Of a stretch of DNA of 64,000 nucleotides, positions 21,328-31,765 are shown in pieces. A program made the translations under genes and the position numbers. How positions within the stretch are numbered: position 1 is the first letter of the stretch; every line of letters begins with the position of its first letter. The stretch covers positions 31,585,943-31,649,942 of the forward strand of contig OZ035962.1 in the NCBI GenBank assembly GCA_964034945.1, written 5' to 3'. The notes under the pieces are model-generated. The model did no database searches. It was not told where the DNA came from and saw only the letters and a list, made by a program, of their open reading frames with translations. The stretch is from Chrysopilus asiliformis (Eukaryota > Arthropoda > Insecta > Diptera > Rhagionidae).

Positions 21328-21559
21328 GGGCATCCAGACGGCCATCAGCGAGGCGCTCCCTGCCCTGCCGTTTCCTGTGGCGGTATTGGTCGGATCTCGG
21401 ATTTCGACCAATTATGGGACGGTCCTGGAGGACGACATACAGCTTCGGGATTTGGAGGACTTGGCCGAGGATCTGAATTTGGACATCACCGGTTTGGATC
21501 GGGATGGACCGTTTTTTGGTCATAAAAAAAAATTTTGTTCCCCCTTTTTTTTTGTCTAA
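21206..21559 (+). CDS. GC-rich ORF segment, family not recognised
   Basis: In the frame that includes FTRDAAITVVSSVTHRRPAQ and continues through WMEDLLELFPLFDHKGIQTA, codon third positions are G/C-rich, unlike everything around it. It ends in an A-rich run and a stop at 21559. It may be the continuation of LTR-C gag after a frameshift, or captured sequence. No domain recognised. Confidence 0.35.
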   Translation, partial: LEKDVFTRDAAITVVSSVTHRRPAQRWMEDLLELFPLFDHKGIQTAISEALPALPFPVAVLVGSRISTNYGTVLEDDIQLRDLEDLAEDLNLDITGLDRDGPFFGHKKKFCSPFFFV

Positions 21560-23320
21560 TGATACAAATAAAGCTTTATAAAGATTACATTAGTTTTTTA
21601 TTTGAAGGGTTTTCAGTTGTTTGAGTGGAATTAACTAGGCAAATAGAATTGTCTACTATTTTGATTTCGTTACTTTTCCATCTGTTTACCTTTTTACGGT
21701 CGTTTTCAGGTGCATTGTCTTTTTTCAATTGCTGAATCGTAATTTTATCATTTGAGTCATTTGTTGTTGTATTCTTATTTTGATTTGTATTCTTACGAGA
21801 AGCAAATTAGCATCAAATTCAACACAGGAAAAGCTTGTAAGTGGAAAAATTCAAGAAATTGTAGATTTTAGGATTAAGTACTTAAATACTAGTAAAAGAA
21901 ATTTGAAATTGTTTTGGCAAGATAGTCAATTCGGTGAAATATCATCTCTTAACGAAGAAACTTTCATATTAGACATAAACATTTAAAAAACTTCGTAAAA
22001 ATAACTAAAGTTACGTTATTCACCAATGAACATTGAATAAAAATAAATTTAAACTATATTTAAATCTAAACACGGAAGGAATATTAACTAAATAAAATTA
22101 CTAAATTTAATCTAATCTAAGATGAACGAGAATTTTAAATAAAACGGCTAGTGTAAAATCAAATAGTGTAAAATCATAGTGTAAAATATACTAGTTTTAC
22201 CTTAAAATGTATAAATTTAACTAAAATATTTCAAACTATATTAGACATAAATATTTAAAAACTTCAAAAAAAAAAAAAATAACTAAATTTACGTTAAACC
22301 CCGATGAACATTGAATTACATTAAATTTAAATTATATTTACTCTAAACACGAAATGAACTTTAACTAAATGAAATTACTAAATATAAACTAATCTAATAT
22401 ATGTAAACTAAGCTAAAGATAAACAGTGTAAAGGTGACTTAATCTTCGATAAAATTGAATTAATTAAAACGTTGGCTGACGATATGAAATATGGGAAGAT
22501 GACCACAACTACAATCAACACTGATCTACAATCAACACGGATACAATACGTACAACTAAAAAAAAAACAGCTAAGTCTCGATTAAAATATGAACATAGAT
22601 TTGAATTTTTAAAAAAAAAAGAATTAAGAAACGATATATTAGTGTATAAGGAAAGTTTAGCTTGGCCAGTATAGGTTTAGAATAATTTTTTTGTTATAAG
22701 TTCTCTCCCTTTCGCATTAAAATAAAGAATACTATATATTAAATTCGTATTGTCATTTCTCCTTTCGAAGCTCGAGGTTTTGGTTTAAAATCAGGCGAAC
22801 TTTGAGCCAGATGAGTTTCAGGTTGACCTTCGGGTTCGTGATGTTTTAGGAAAATTGAGAGAGAGAGAGAGATGCGGCCTAAGGTCGCAGTGGCGAGTGC
22901 GGGGTGAGTGAGGGAGGAGGGCATCAATGCTGCGCGAGGGTAACTCCGTCATCCTTCCACCCCTTAACGTAGTTTCCTTTTAATTTTTTTGTCTCCTAGA
23001 TCTTTAACCCGTGGCTACCTAGGGAGTGAAGCACCAAGGCTTCTCCTGCCACCCCACCCCAGGCATACCAAATCGTGTGGTGGAAAAACGATTGAGGACA
23101 GGTGAGCAAGGATTCACGACCCTCACCGACGAGCAGCTGTGGCCAGGTATGCCGCTCACTTGTCCTAATCCCCACACCGCCCAGAGTGCCAGGCCGAGCG
23201 AGTCGGTGGCTGCTGGCGAGGCACTTTGGCGGTGCCGATAGAGCACCTCCTGTTAATCACCACATAACAAACTAAACCCTAAAGTATTAACTCCTATTTC
23301 TGATAGCGACAAACCTGTGA
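21560..23320. other. Degraded stretch, no clear gene; includes an old ~260-bp duplication
   Basis: Bases 21990-22130 and 22255-22400 are diverged direct repeats (AACTTC...ATAACTAAA...AACATTGAAT...TCTAATCTA). A GAGA run lies near 22858. Bases 22980-23245 are GC-rich with no recognisable product. A 68-aa ORF at 21780 has no features I recognise. The block probably holds the remains of LTR-C and unknown repeats. Confidence 0.35.
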
Positions 23321-23324
23321 CAAC

Positions 23325-23466
23325 TAATTTTTCTATACAAAATAACGCTACAGTAAATGTAAACTCGGACATAGCAAAAAATAATCCTTTAAAATTGCTC
23401 GTGGACACAGGAGCGAATGTCAGTCTGCTGAAGAAAGAAGCACTAAAACCGGAAATACTCCAGTAG
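23325..23466 (+). pseudogene. Retroviral-type aspartic protease fragment
   Basis: In one frame LLVDTGANVSLLKKEALKPE gives the active-site triplet DTG with the usual hydrophobic residues before it. It stops after about 15 further residues. It is a piece of a gypsy pol, possibly LTR-C, cut by the Polinton terminal region that follows. Confidence 0.65.
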
Positions 23467-23484
23467 TAGAGATATGCGGGTTCT

Positions 23485-23812
23485 AGCCCAGGAAGTGACG
23501 TCATCGTTAGAGATCAAGAGTGACGTCATGGCGGAATTGACGTCATCGTTAGAGAGGAATTGACGTCATCGTTAGAGCGGAACTGACGTCATCGTTGTAC
23601 GGGGGGTGACGTCATAGTTAGAGATAAGGAAGTGACGGGGGGTGACTCATACTTTAAACATCCGGTTGTTGTTGTTGACAAGTAGATGTCTGATGCTGAT
23701 AAGGGGTGAATAAGGCATCCGGTTGATAAGACGGTGAAATCATCGTAGGACTAACATCCGGTTGTTGTTGTTAAGTTGTTGTTTTGAGTGAGGGTAAAAC
23801 TTCTGTATAAAA
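23485..23812 (+). promoter_or_regulatory. P2a terminal/promoter region with six TGACGTCA sites
   Basis: TGACGTCA (the consensus CRE, bound by CREB/ATF-type factors) occurs at 23496, 23521, 23538, 23561, 23584 and 23607; the last four are 23 bp apart in a TGACGTCATCGTTAGAG unit. GATAAG, CATCCGGTTG and GTTGTTGTTG repeats follow, then a TATAAAA at 23806. A second version precedes the PolB gene at 25741. Because PolB sits next to an element end in Polintons, I read this as terminal sequence doubling as an upstream control region. Confidence 0.6.
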
Positions 23813-24067
23813 GCAATCTGATCTCTAGTTTAGAATTACTTATTCAAAATTGATTTAAACACTTTCTTTGATTGTGTCATTTAACAGTGTCATTTAACAC
23901 CGCGAACACTTGTCCTGAAATCGTTGTTGATTCCATTTAAAATATGAAATTTTTATTCTACAACAGTTAAATATAAAAGAAACAAAGTAAACTGTTTACA
24001 AAACATTCTTAGTTGAGAAATTAATTAATATAAAACAAAAGTGTTGTACTATATAAAATTTAAAAAT

Positions 24068-24131
24068 GTAAGTATTAAAACTCTAAGTTTGTTTCGTTTA
24101 AAATTATTATAAAATATTTCATTATTTCAAG
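24068..24131 (+). other. 5' UTR intron ending at the start codon
   Basis: GTAAGTATT donor at 24068 and a TTATTTCAAG acceptor at 24131; the ATG of the 165-aa gene follows at once. The 64-bp length and position match the introns at 25210, 43832, 48052 and 53448. Confidence 0.6.
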
Positions 24132-24629
24132 ATGTCATCTAAAACACTGAATTCCTTGATGTGTTTAAATGAAGATATTGAATCTGACGAGGAGATAGAT
24201 ATGGCATGCTTTGGTGCAGGAATTATAAGAACTTCATCATTATTATCAGACAACCCCAGACTGGTTGAATATAAATTCAATAAATTCTCAACTCCATATC
24301 CTGCTGCCCGTAAATGGTTAAATATATTTAAAAGAAAACATCATCAGTTTACATATCAAACACATTCACTTAAAAGTTTATGTGTAAAGACATTGTTTAA
24401 TAGTCATCAATATTCACTACGTGAATGGAAACGTTTTCTTAATGAAATGAATATGGATCTAGAAAAACTAAAATTTTTTGCTGTAATAAGAAATGATGAT
24501 GATTATGATGTAATCAACTATATCATGGAATTTCGATATTATATAAAGAAAATTTTTTTTAAATGGAACTATTTCTTAGATTTACAAAAAAATCTATCTA
24601 TATCTCCAAAAATAAAAAAGATTAAGTAA
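24132..24629 (+). CDS. P2a: conserved-looking 165-aa protein, unknown
   Basis: Starts MSSKTLNSLMCLNEDIESDE. The N-terminal 30 residues are acidic; the rest is basic and aromatic with a FSTPYPAARKWLNIFKRKHH segment. The frame is intact, preceded by a TATA box region and a short intron, and followed by AATAAA. No second copy in the window and no family recognised. It lies next to the Polinton terminal region and faces the unknown gene at 24812, so an early or regulatory protein is conceivable. Confidence 0.5.
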   Translation: MSSKTLNSLMCLNEDIESDEEIDMACFGAGIIRTSSLLSDNPRLVEYKFNKFSTPYPAARKWLNIFKRKHHQFTYQTHSLKSLCVKTLFNSHQYSLREWKRFLNEMNMDLEKLKFFAVIRNDDDYDVINYIMEFRYYIKKIFFKWNYFLDLQKNLSISPKIKKIK

Positions 24630-24811
24630 ACTTTTTCTATATTCACTAATTAATAATAAGAAACAATTTTTTTTTTTTATTTATATTTAATAAAAATCTT
24701 AATATATTACATAATTTTATTTTAAACATTTATTTTAAACATACATAAATTTTATTTTAAACATTTATTTTAAACATACATAAATTTTATTTTAAACAAC
24801 ATGTTTGAACA

Positions 24812-25207
24812 TTATCCATCACCCCAGTGGAGTTCCTCCACTAACCCAGTACTATTAAATTTATATAAGTGTATACCTAACAGAACCGCTGTATTAAACA
24901 GTTCCTGCTCTGTTACGTCTATAATTTTAAACGTAGGACGACCACCAAGGATGTCTACGGTAGTCGTTCTACGTCTCCACATTATAATAGGAGCTCGATA
25001 ATTACATTCCAGAATATAATTCACCGTATCCTCAGTAATAACCCTTTCGAAGGGGCGAAAGAACAAGGGAAGATGAGACATCCAGAACTGACGATCTGCC
25101 ACCAGATACATGAAGACGTTCCCTATGTCGTTGAATTCTAATAACTGAGGCGATAGAGCATAAAAGAACTCTCCATCTGAATCAGTTGAAATGTAAATCG
25201 ATGTCAT
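24812..25207 (-). CDS. P2a: conserved 131-aa Polinton protein ending LHWGDG
   Basis: Starts MTSIYISTDSDGEFFYALSP; the middle has QFWMSHLPLFFRPFERVI and the end LGIHLYKFNSTGLVEELHWG. P6 (53506-53902) is a clear, broken paralogue, and P3/P4 keep its start (43890). All three copies have the same promoter and a 5' UTR intron just before the ATG. A mixed alpha/beta protein; the family is unknown to me. It shares a rough layout with the short protein at 48116 but no clear sequence match. Confidence 0.6.
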   Translation of the reverse strand: MTSIYISTDSDGEFFYALSPQLLEFNDIGNVFMYLVADRQFWMSHLPLFFRPFERVITEDTVNYILECNYRAPIIMWRRRTTTVDILGGRPTFKIIDVTEQELFNTAVLLGIHLYKFNSTGLVEELHWGDG

Positions 25208-25209
25208 AA

Positions 25210-25337
25210 CTAATGAAGAAAAAAATTTTAAAATTTAATTTATAGGTACTATTATACAGTTTAAAAGAATATAAAGTATGCTGGATATTACCAATATTTT
25301 TATGATTCCAACATACTTTTATTTCTCTATAACTTAC
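25210..25337 (-). other. 5' UTR intron of the LHWGD gene in P2a
   Basis: On the minus strand: donor AAAA|GTAAGTTATAG at 25337, pyrimidine run and TTCATTAG acceptor at 25210, then TT and the ATG at 25207. 128 bp; the cognate introns in P3 and P6 are 56 bp with the same donor context. Confidence 0.65.
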
Positions 25338-25384
25338 TTTTGATTTATTCTCACAGTTTTAAACTAAATATAATCCCAAACGAG

Positions 25385-25620
25385 GATCATTTTTATAGTA
25401 ATTTTTCGTTAAAATATCAATTATTTTTTTCTATATTTTTTTTCTTTTAATTAAAAAATATTTTTAATTGATAAGAAATTAGTTTACACATTCCATTAAT
25501 GTTATAAAAAATGTGATTGATAAGAAATAGTTCACACATTCTATGAATATGTTTGACATATTTTTGATTTATTTCCGACCTCAAGACATATTTTTCGACT
25601 TATTTATATTCGTAAAAAAA
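25385..25620 (-). promoter_or_regulatory. Promoter and upstream repeats of the LHWGD gene in P2a
   Basis: On the minus strand, TATAAAA (25397-25391) is followed by CCTCGTTTGGGATTATATTT, matching the P3 and P6 promoters (CCTCGTTTAGGATTATATTT). Upstream, TTTCTTATCAATCACATTTT and GAATGTGTGAAC motifs recur, as they do at 43420-43560. TTATCA is a GATA-type site. Confidence 0.6.
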
Positions 25621-25623
25621 TTA

Positions 25624-25740
25624 GAAAACAAATTATTAAAAAAAAAGTTTTTTATTTATTTGAATTTTTATGAAATAGTCATGTTATAGGTTTGCTTCAT
25701 TGTTTTTAGATCAACCAGCTCAACATCAGATTTGTATTGT
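25624..25740 (-). pseudogene. P2a: 3' end of the secreted-protein gene
   Basis: About 110 bp (the reverse strand of GAAATAGTCATGTTATAGGT and following) duplicate 29787-29890, the end of the secreted protein gene of P2b including its stop and 3' flank. It breaks off exactly where the P2b terminal region starts (AGAGATAAGG at 25741). Confidence 0.8.
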
Positions 25741-26041
25741 AGAGATAAGGAAGTGACGTCATCGTTAGAGAGGATGTGACGTCCGCGTTAGGGTGTGGGT
25801 CATGCTGATAAGGGGTGACTCATGGTTGGACATTTGGTTGTTGTTGTTAACAAGTGGATGTCTCCTGCTGATAAGGGGGTCATTAGGGCATCCGGTTGAT
25901 AAGGTGGTGAGATCATCATGGAGACGACCTCTAGTTGTTGTAGAGGTCATGGTTATAGATAAGGGGGATCCATCTGGCTGTTTTTGTTAAGGTTTTGGAG
26001 CGAAAGTTTATATTTTTTATTGATAGAATGATTGTATAAAA
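25741..26041 (+). promoter_or_regulatory. P2b terminal region and PolB promoter
   Basis: Begins AGAGATAAGGAAGTGACGTC; Polinton ends usually begin with AG. TGACGTCA at 25754 and TGACGTCC at 25777 are 23 bp apart, as in P2a. GATAAG, CATCCGGTTG and TTGTTGTTG motifs follow in the same order as at 23485. TATAAAA lies at 26035, 82 bp before the PolB start. Confidence 0.6.
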
Positions 26042-26116
26042 GGAAATGCGTTAATTATTCTTTTATCAGTTTTATACTACATTTCAAAAAGTAATATCGT
26101 GTAAATTTCTTGTAAA

Positions 26117-29100
26117 ATGAAGAGATCAGCAGAAATCGCGTTTGCTCCTTCAAGGGTTTCATGTAGAGTTTGTAAAGTAGAAATTGCAAGTGTTAAATGG
26201 AGTTCTCATTTACGTAGTAATGTGCATAAAAAGAATTCTGCAGACTTGATTGAAGATGGACTTCGTTGTGTTAAGAGTGGTTTTAAGGGTAGGATTGAGA
26301 CGTTTATGTTGGGGAATCAGGATGAAGGACTTCTATCACCAGATGATTTTATAAATCAATCAAAAGGTCGAATTGTGAAACTTTTAACGGATTCATTGAG
26401 TAAACATATGAATTACAAGGCGAACCTTGAATTATTTTGCGAATATGGGAAATTCGTTAAATCAGCTATTGATGGTGAAAATGATGATATAGTCATTTCA
26501 ATAAAATCATTCCAAACAAAAATGAGTAGAATTACGGGAGAGCTAGAAATTCAACAATTTTTCGATGAAGCAAAAGAGGTGATTTCCACAAAAACATCTG
26601 AGTTCCAGGAACGTGATAGCGGATGGACTCTGATCAAAATAATCCACCTGGAAATCAACATCAATCAATATCAACCTTTACGAGGGTCTCAATACATAAA
26701 ACTTCCAGAATAAATTCTGAGAAAAAAAGCTTGTGTTAATATTCAAAATTTTGACGAGTATTGCTTCAAGTGGGCAATTATTTCTGCTCTATACTCACTA
26801 AGTTCAAATCAACGTTCATATAAAACATCATCATATCAGATTTCGGATATAACTGCGGACAAAATTAATCTATCCAACATTACACTAGATTTCAGTAATC
26901 TTGTATTCCCGCTTGCTCTGAAAGATATACAGAAATTTGAAGACCAGAATCCATCGATAAGTGTTAATGTTTTCGGGATCGAAGAAACATCGAATGATCA
27001 ATACAAAATGGTGGGACCATACTACGCTACAAACAAAACGAATTCTTCAAATCACATCACCATGTTACTACTTCAAAATGAAGAAAGAACTCATTATGTT
27101 TGGGTTAAAAATACATCCAGATTGTTTTCTAAACAAGTTTCAAAAAATAAAGGTAAACTACATTTCTGTAACTTCTGTTTCCAACATTTTTATACTGAGG
27201 GAGCACTAAATATTCATTCAACTGAGTGCAATAAAATTATAACGAGGATACCTGAAGGAGAGAGAGCGATCTTAAAGTTTGAGTATGTCGAGCGTCAAAT
27301 GGAGGTTCCGTTCACGGTTTATGCTGATTTTGAGAGCATTCTTCAGAACATCGATACCTGCTTACCGAATCCATCATTATCCTCAACTACAAATCTACAA
27401 AAGCATGTTCCTTGCGCATTCGCCTACTACATCAAATGTTCGTTCGATGACAGCTTAGATGTATACAGATCTTATACGGGGTTGAATTGTGAAAAGGTAT
27501 TTGTTCAGCAGTTGATAGATGACACCACTAAACTCTACATGGACTACATCAAACAACCAAAGGCTATGATTTCGTTAACACCAGAGGAATCTGTAAGGCA
27601 AGTACAAAGTAACGAATGTCACATTTGTCGAAAAACTTTAGATAATAATAGAGTAGCTGACCATTGTCATTTAACTGGAAAATATCGCGGTCCAGCGCAT
27701 AATGAATGTAATTTAAGGTATAAAGTCCCAAACTTTTTTCCGGTATTTTTTCATAACTTTTCAGGTTATGATTGTCATTTATTTGTTAAAGCATTGGGCG
27801 ATTTTCCGGGAAAAATCGATCTTATCCCATTAAATAAAGAATTATATGTATCACTAACTAAACGGATTCCTTTAAACGATATTGAACCAGTTGAATCATT
27901 TTCTCTCAGATTCTTAGACTCGTTTAGGTTCATGTCGTCGAGTATTGAAGCTCTAGCAAACAATTTATCGTCGGATGATTTTAAAATTGTTCGATCTAAT
28001 TTTCCTAATGATGAGCTATTTCAATTAATTAAAAAGAAGGGTGTTTTTCCATACGATTATTTAAATAGTTGGGAGAAACTTTATGAAACTTTATTACCCC
28101 CTCAACAAGCATTTAGAAATAAATTTTCCAATATTGAGTGTTCTGATCAAGATTATGCTCATGCTCAGAATGTATGGCAAAACTTCAATTGCAGTACTCT
28201 CCAAGATTATTTAGAACTTTACCTCAAAACCGATGTACTACTCCTTACTGATATCTTTCAAAATTTTAGAAAAGTGTGTCAGAGAATATATTCTTTAGAT
28301 CCATGTCAATATTATACAGCTCCGGGTCTTTCTTGGGCTGCTATGTTAAAACATACGGGGATTAAATTAGAATTACTTCAAGATATCAACATGCATAACT
28401 TTTTCCAAAAAGGAATTAGAGGAGGTCTAACACAATGCTCTCATAGACATTCAATCGCAAATAACAAGTACATGAGTGATTATGATCCTAATAAACCATC
28501 GCAATATTTAGCATATTTAGATGCTAACAATTTATATGGATGGGCTATGTCTCAACCCTTACCATACGGTGAGTTCAAATGGGTTGAGAATTTCAATAGA
28601 GATGTAATGTCTATAGAGCTAGACTCAGATATTGGATATGTTTTAGAAGTAGATCTTGAATACCCAGTTTCACTACATGATGATCATAACGATCTACCAT
28701 TTTGTCCACGAAATAAAACAATCACGAAAACTATGAAACTAATAGCTGATTTAGCGGATAAGGAGCGTTATATTATTGACTATAGGAATTTACAGCAATG
28801 TTTAAAAAATGGATTGAAATTAAAAAAAGTTCACCGTGTTTTACAGTTTCAACAGTTTCCGTGGTTGAAACCATATATCGACTTAAACAATAGTCACCGT
28901 ACTAAAGCTAAAAATGATTTTGAAAAGAATTTCTTTAAATTATTAAACAATGCTGTTTATGGTAAAACGATGGAAAATGTAGATAAAAGAAAAACTGTAA
29001 AGATTGCAACGTCATGGGAAAGTTCTGGAAGACATTTAGGTGCTAGAGCTTTAATAGCTAAACCAAATTTTCATAGTTTAGCTCAATTTACTCCTGAGAT

Positions 29101-29734
29101 GACTGCTATTCAATTATCAAGAGATTCTACGTATTATAATAAACCAATTTATGCAGGATTTGCAGTATTAGAGTTATCAAAATTCCATATGTATAATTTT
29201 CATTATGAATATATGAAACCTAAATATAATGAAAATATTACTCTGAATTATATGGATACAGATTCTTTTATTTACACTATAAAAACACAAGACTTTTATG
29301 ATGATATTAAGGGTGATATAGATCAGTTCTTTGATACATCAGACTACCCAGCAAACAATATTTACGTAATTCCGCAGAAAAATAAAAAAGTTTTGGGACT
29401 CATGAAAGATGAAAACAATGGTCGAATCATGAGAGAATTTATAGGTTTAAGATCTAAAATGTATTCTATAGATGTAGACAACAGTAAAATTATAACTAAA
29501 GCTAAGGGTGTATCTAAACATGTTGTTCGTAATTTAAGATTAGAAAATTATAGAGACTGTTTATATAAACAAGAAATACTTTATTGTAAAATATATGTAT
29601 TTAGAACTAAATTACACCAACTTTATACACAATACTTAAATAAAATTTCATTAGGGTTTTTAGATGATAAGAGATCTGTTTGTAGTGATCTAATATCCAC
29701 TATTGCGTGGGGACACTACAAACTTAGAGATTAA
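26117..29734 (+). pseudogene. polB: P2b: Polinton DNA polymerase B, one in-frame stop
   Basis: One frame of 1206 codons broken only by TAA at 26711-26713 (codon 199). It replicates the element by protein-primed synthesis. An N-terminal zinc finger (CRVCKVEI...SHLRSNVHKK, about residues 15-40) is followed by Exo I YADFES (D404, E406), an HNH/endonuclease VII-like insert (CHIC...DHCHLTGKYRG...HNECN, about 500-535), Exo II HNFSGYD, Exo III YLKTDVLLLTD, Pol A LDANNLYG, Pol B LLNNAVYGKT and Pol C YMDTDSF (D1047, D1049). All catalytic residues are present. The Met at 27008 is probably not a natural start, because similarity runs through the stop. Confidence 0.9.
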
Positions 29735-29817
29735 AAAAATTTATAAAACAATTATATAAAATTAAAAATAAACATATTACCTATTATTAAAAAAAAGTTT
29801 TTTATTTAATTCAATTT

Positions 29818-30474
29818 TTATGAAATAGTCATGTTATAGGTTTGCTTCATTGTTTTTAGATCAACCAGCTCAACATCAGATTTGTATTGTGGATCTTGAA
29901 TGTTTATAACTTCAATTTCTCCATTTGCTAAAAATCCTTCCTTTTGATATTCGCGGTATTCATAACATGAAATATTCAAATTACGCTTCTCATAATCACT
30001 ATCATATGTACGTCGTATTGTAAGATTTTTATTATCATCGAATTCCAATTTAAAATGTCTATAAAAAATATTTTTACTCTCGATGATTCCAGAAATTTCA
30101 CTTTCCTTTCGTATAAGTTCTTTTCTAAATCCTTCTATAGCTTCTTCAGTAGAAACATAATTATGATTATCCATCAGTGTTGGACTCTGCGTTGTTGGAT
30201 TTGTTGTAGTGTTGAAATCAGATATATTATTCTGCTTAACATCATCGGAATTATTTGTTGTAGTGTTGGTGACAGTTATTAATTTAAAAGATAGATCAAT
30301 TTCCACTATATCCTGATTTGGTAAGACAATGTTGAACTTTACATTACCATTATTACTATCACTAAGCACTACTGATGATGAATTTGCTCGATTGAGTTGT
30401 ATAGCTTTACCATTTAAAAAAGTAAAGTGAAATTGAAGAAAAAAAGTAAACCAAACTGCAGTTATATATTTCAT
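29818..30474 (-). CDS. P2b: secreted conserved Polinton protein
   Basis: 218 residues, MKYITAVWFTFFLQFHFTFL followed by NGKA, a signal peptide. A Thr/Asn-rich, probably glycosylated linker (about residues 65-95) leads to the block EEAIEGFRKELIRKESEISG, shared with the P1 protein at 3165. Intact frame; convergent with PolB, 83 bp apart. The conserved C-terminal half (YEYREYQKEGFLANGEIEV) is the likely functional domain. Function unknown; secretion suggests a role outside the capsid. Confidence 0.65.
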   Translation of the reverse strand: MKYITAVWFTFFLQFHFTFLNGKAIQLNRANSSSVVLSDSNNGNVKFNIVLPNQDIVEIDLSFKLITVTNTTTNNSDDVKQNNISDFNTTTNPTTQSPTLMDNHNYVSTEEAIEGFRKELIRKESEISGIIESKNIFYRHFKLEFDDNKNLTIRRTYDSDYEKRNLNISCYEYREYQKEGFLANGEIEVINIQDPQYKSDVELVDLKTMKQTYNMTIS

Positions 30475-30704
30475 GTTGTACTTCTTTTATTGTGAGGAGC
30501 GATGTGTTCCCTTCAACTGCTTAGACAATACTTGAATACTTTTACAAAAGATATGTGATATATATCATTATTAAGATAAAGCGATTCAGAGTTTTATAAA
30601 TACTCATCGTGACTCATCTACAATTTCATCATATAGTATAACTATTTATATAGTTGCGTATTTCATTTCTTGTTGATAATAGAAAATTATTATCAATGTC
30701 ATGT

Positions 30705-31490
30705 TCAAGGTCGTTTTGAAAGCAGTTGATTAAGTTGTTTTGTAATGGTATTCAATGATTTCCGATAACCATCAATGTTGATTCCATGGGATGTATTAAT
30801 CATCGAAAACATTCTTCGTATAAGTTTTACATTATTTTCGATGTATTCGATGGCTAGAAGTGTTTCGAAATTTGGTTTGCTATGAATAGTTAAATCACCG
30901 TAATAGTCACTATCAACATCAATTATTTCCATATCTTTTGTTTTTAACTTAACTCGTATAACATTAGCTAATGCCTGAATCTGTTTCCCGATTTCATGTA
31001 TATCACTTGTCTCTATGAGTATTTCTGAACGTTTTCTCATATGATCGGTAGAATCATTTTTCAATAGTTCACATGTTTGTGTGATATTGTTTAATTCTTT
31101 ATATTTCACATCGGTATCTTCTGGATCTATGATGATTTTTTCTATGTCTCTCCAATATTGTTCATCAGCAAATATACATCCGGGGTAAAAATGTGGACCT
31201 GCTTTAAGTTTCGTAACTTCTTCCTCAGCTGTTCCTATTAAAATCACCTCCCCTCCACTAACCTCTATTTTTGTATGCTGCCATGGTGAGAATCGTAATA
31301 ATTCATTATTTGAAGTGTTGCGTTGACCTTTTAAGTATTCTTGTAAAAGACATGTAGTACCATCCTCAGGGGTTGCAAATATCTTTATTTGTCTACCCGC
31401 TATAAATGAAGGATTTATTTTAATAGTGTACCACCCTGCCTGACATGTACAATATTTTGTATCTCCGGTTAGTCTTTCACACCAAAACAT
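30705..31490 (-). CDS. P2b: conserved 261-aa Polinton protein, unknown
   Basis: Starts MFWCERLTGDTKYCTCQAGW; cysteines C4, C14 and C16 are kept in the P1 pseudogene copy. A beta-rich N-terminal half (FSPWQHTKIEVSGGEVILIG, FYPGCIFADEQYW) is followed by a helical, charged C-terminal half. The frame is intact. It is divergently transcribed from the penton-like gene, with a 275-bp shared promoter region. In P1 the N-terminal half is fused to integrase. No family recognised; a virion surface or assembly role is possible from its position among capsid genes. Confidence 0.55.
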   Translation of the reverse strand: MFWCERLTGDTKYCTCQAGWYTIKINPSFIAGRQIKIFATPEDGTTCLLQEYLKGQRNTSNNELLRFSPWQHTKIEVSGGEVILIGTAEEEVTKLKAGPHFYPGCIFADEQYWRDIEKIIIDPEDTDVKYKELNNITQTCELLKNDSTDHMRKRSEILIETSDIHEIGKQIQALANVIRVKLKTKDMEIIDVDSDYYGDLTIHSKPNFETLLAIEYIENNVKLIRRMFSMINTSHGINIDGYRKSLNTITKQLNQLLSKRP

Positions 31491-31709
31491 GTTTCCCTTT
31501 CAAGTAAGTAACTTTGAATGAGAACCAATATTAGAAAACTCATTTTTTATATGATTTTTTTAAAAAAAGTAGAAACTATGAAGGTTAGAACCTATACTTA
31601 CCTATTTCTATATTTAAAGCTATAATTGTTAAGCGCTTTATACCCTACACCATTTCTACTTTTGAGATTTAAAGGTATAAACTATAATAGAAGTTACAAC
31701 TGAGCTCAG

Positions 31710-31765
31710 TTTTTCTATAAATACCCTGAAAAAATAAAGACCTCTTCATTACTTAAATTATAGTT
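31710..31765 (+). promoter_or_regulatory. P2b: promoter of the capsid gene cluster
   Basis: CTATAAATA about 45 bp before the penton-like ATG at 31766, in the gap between divergent genes. The corresponding place in P1 (4890-4930) is also AT-rich but with a weaker TATA. Confidence 0.45.

Noticed and set aside
23019..23246. GC-rich ORFs on both strands
   Set aside because: Open on both strands because of base composition; no recognisable domain.
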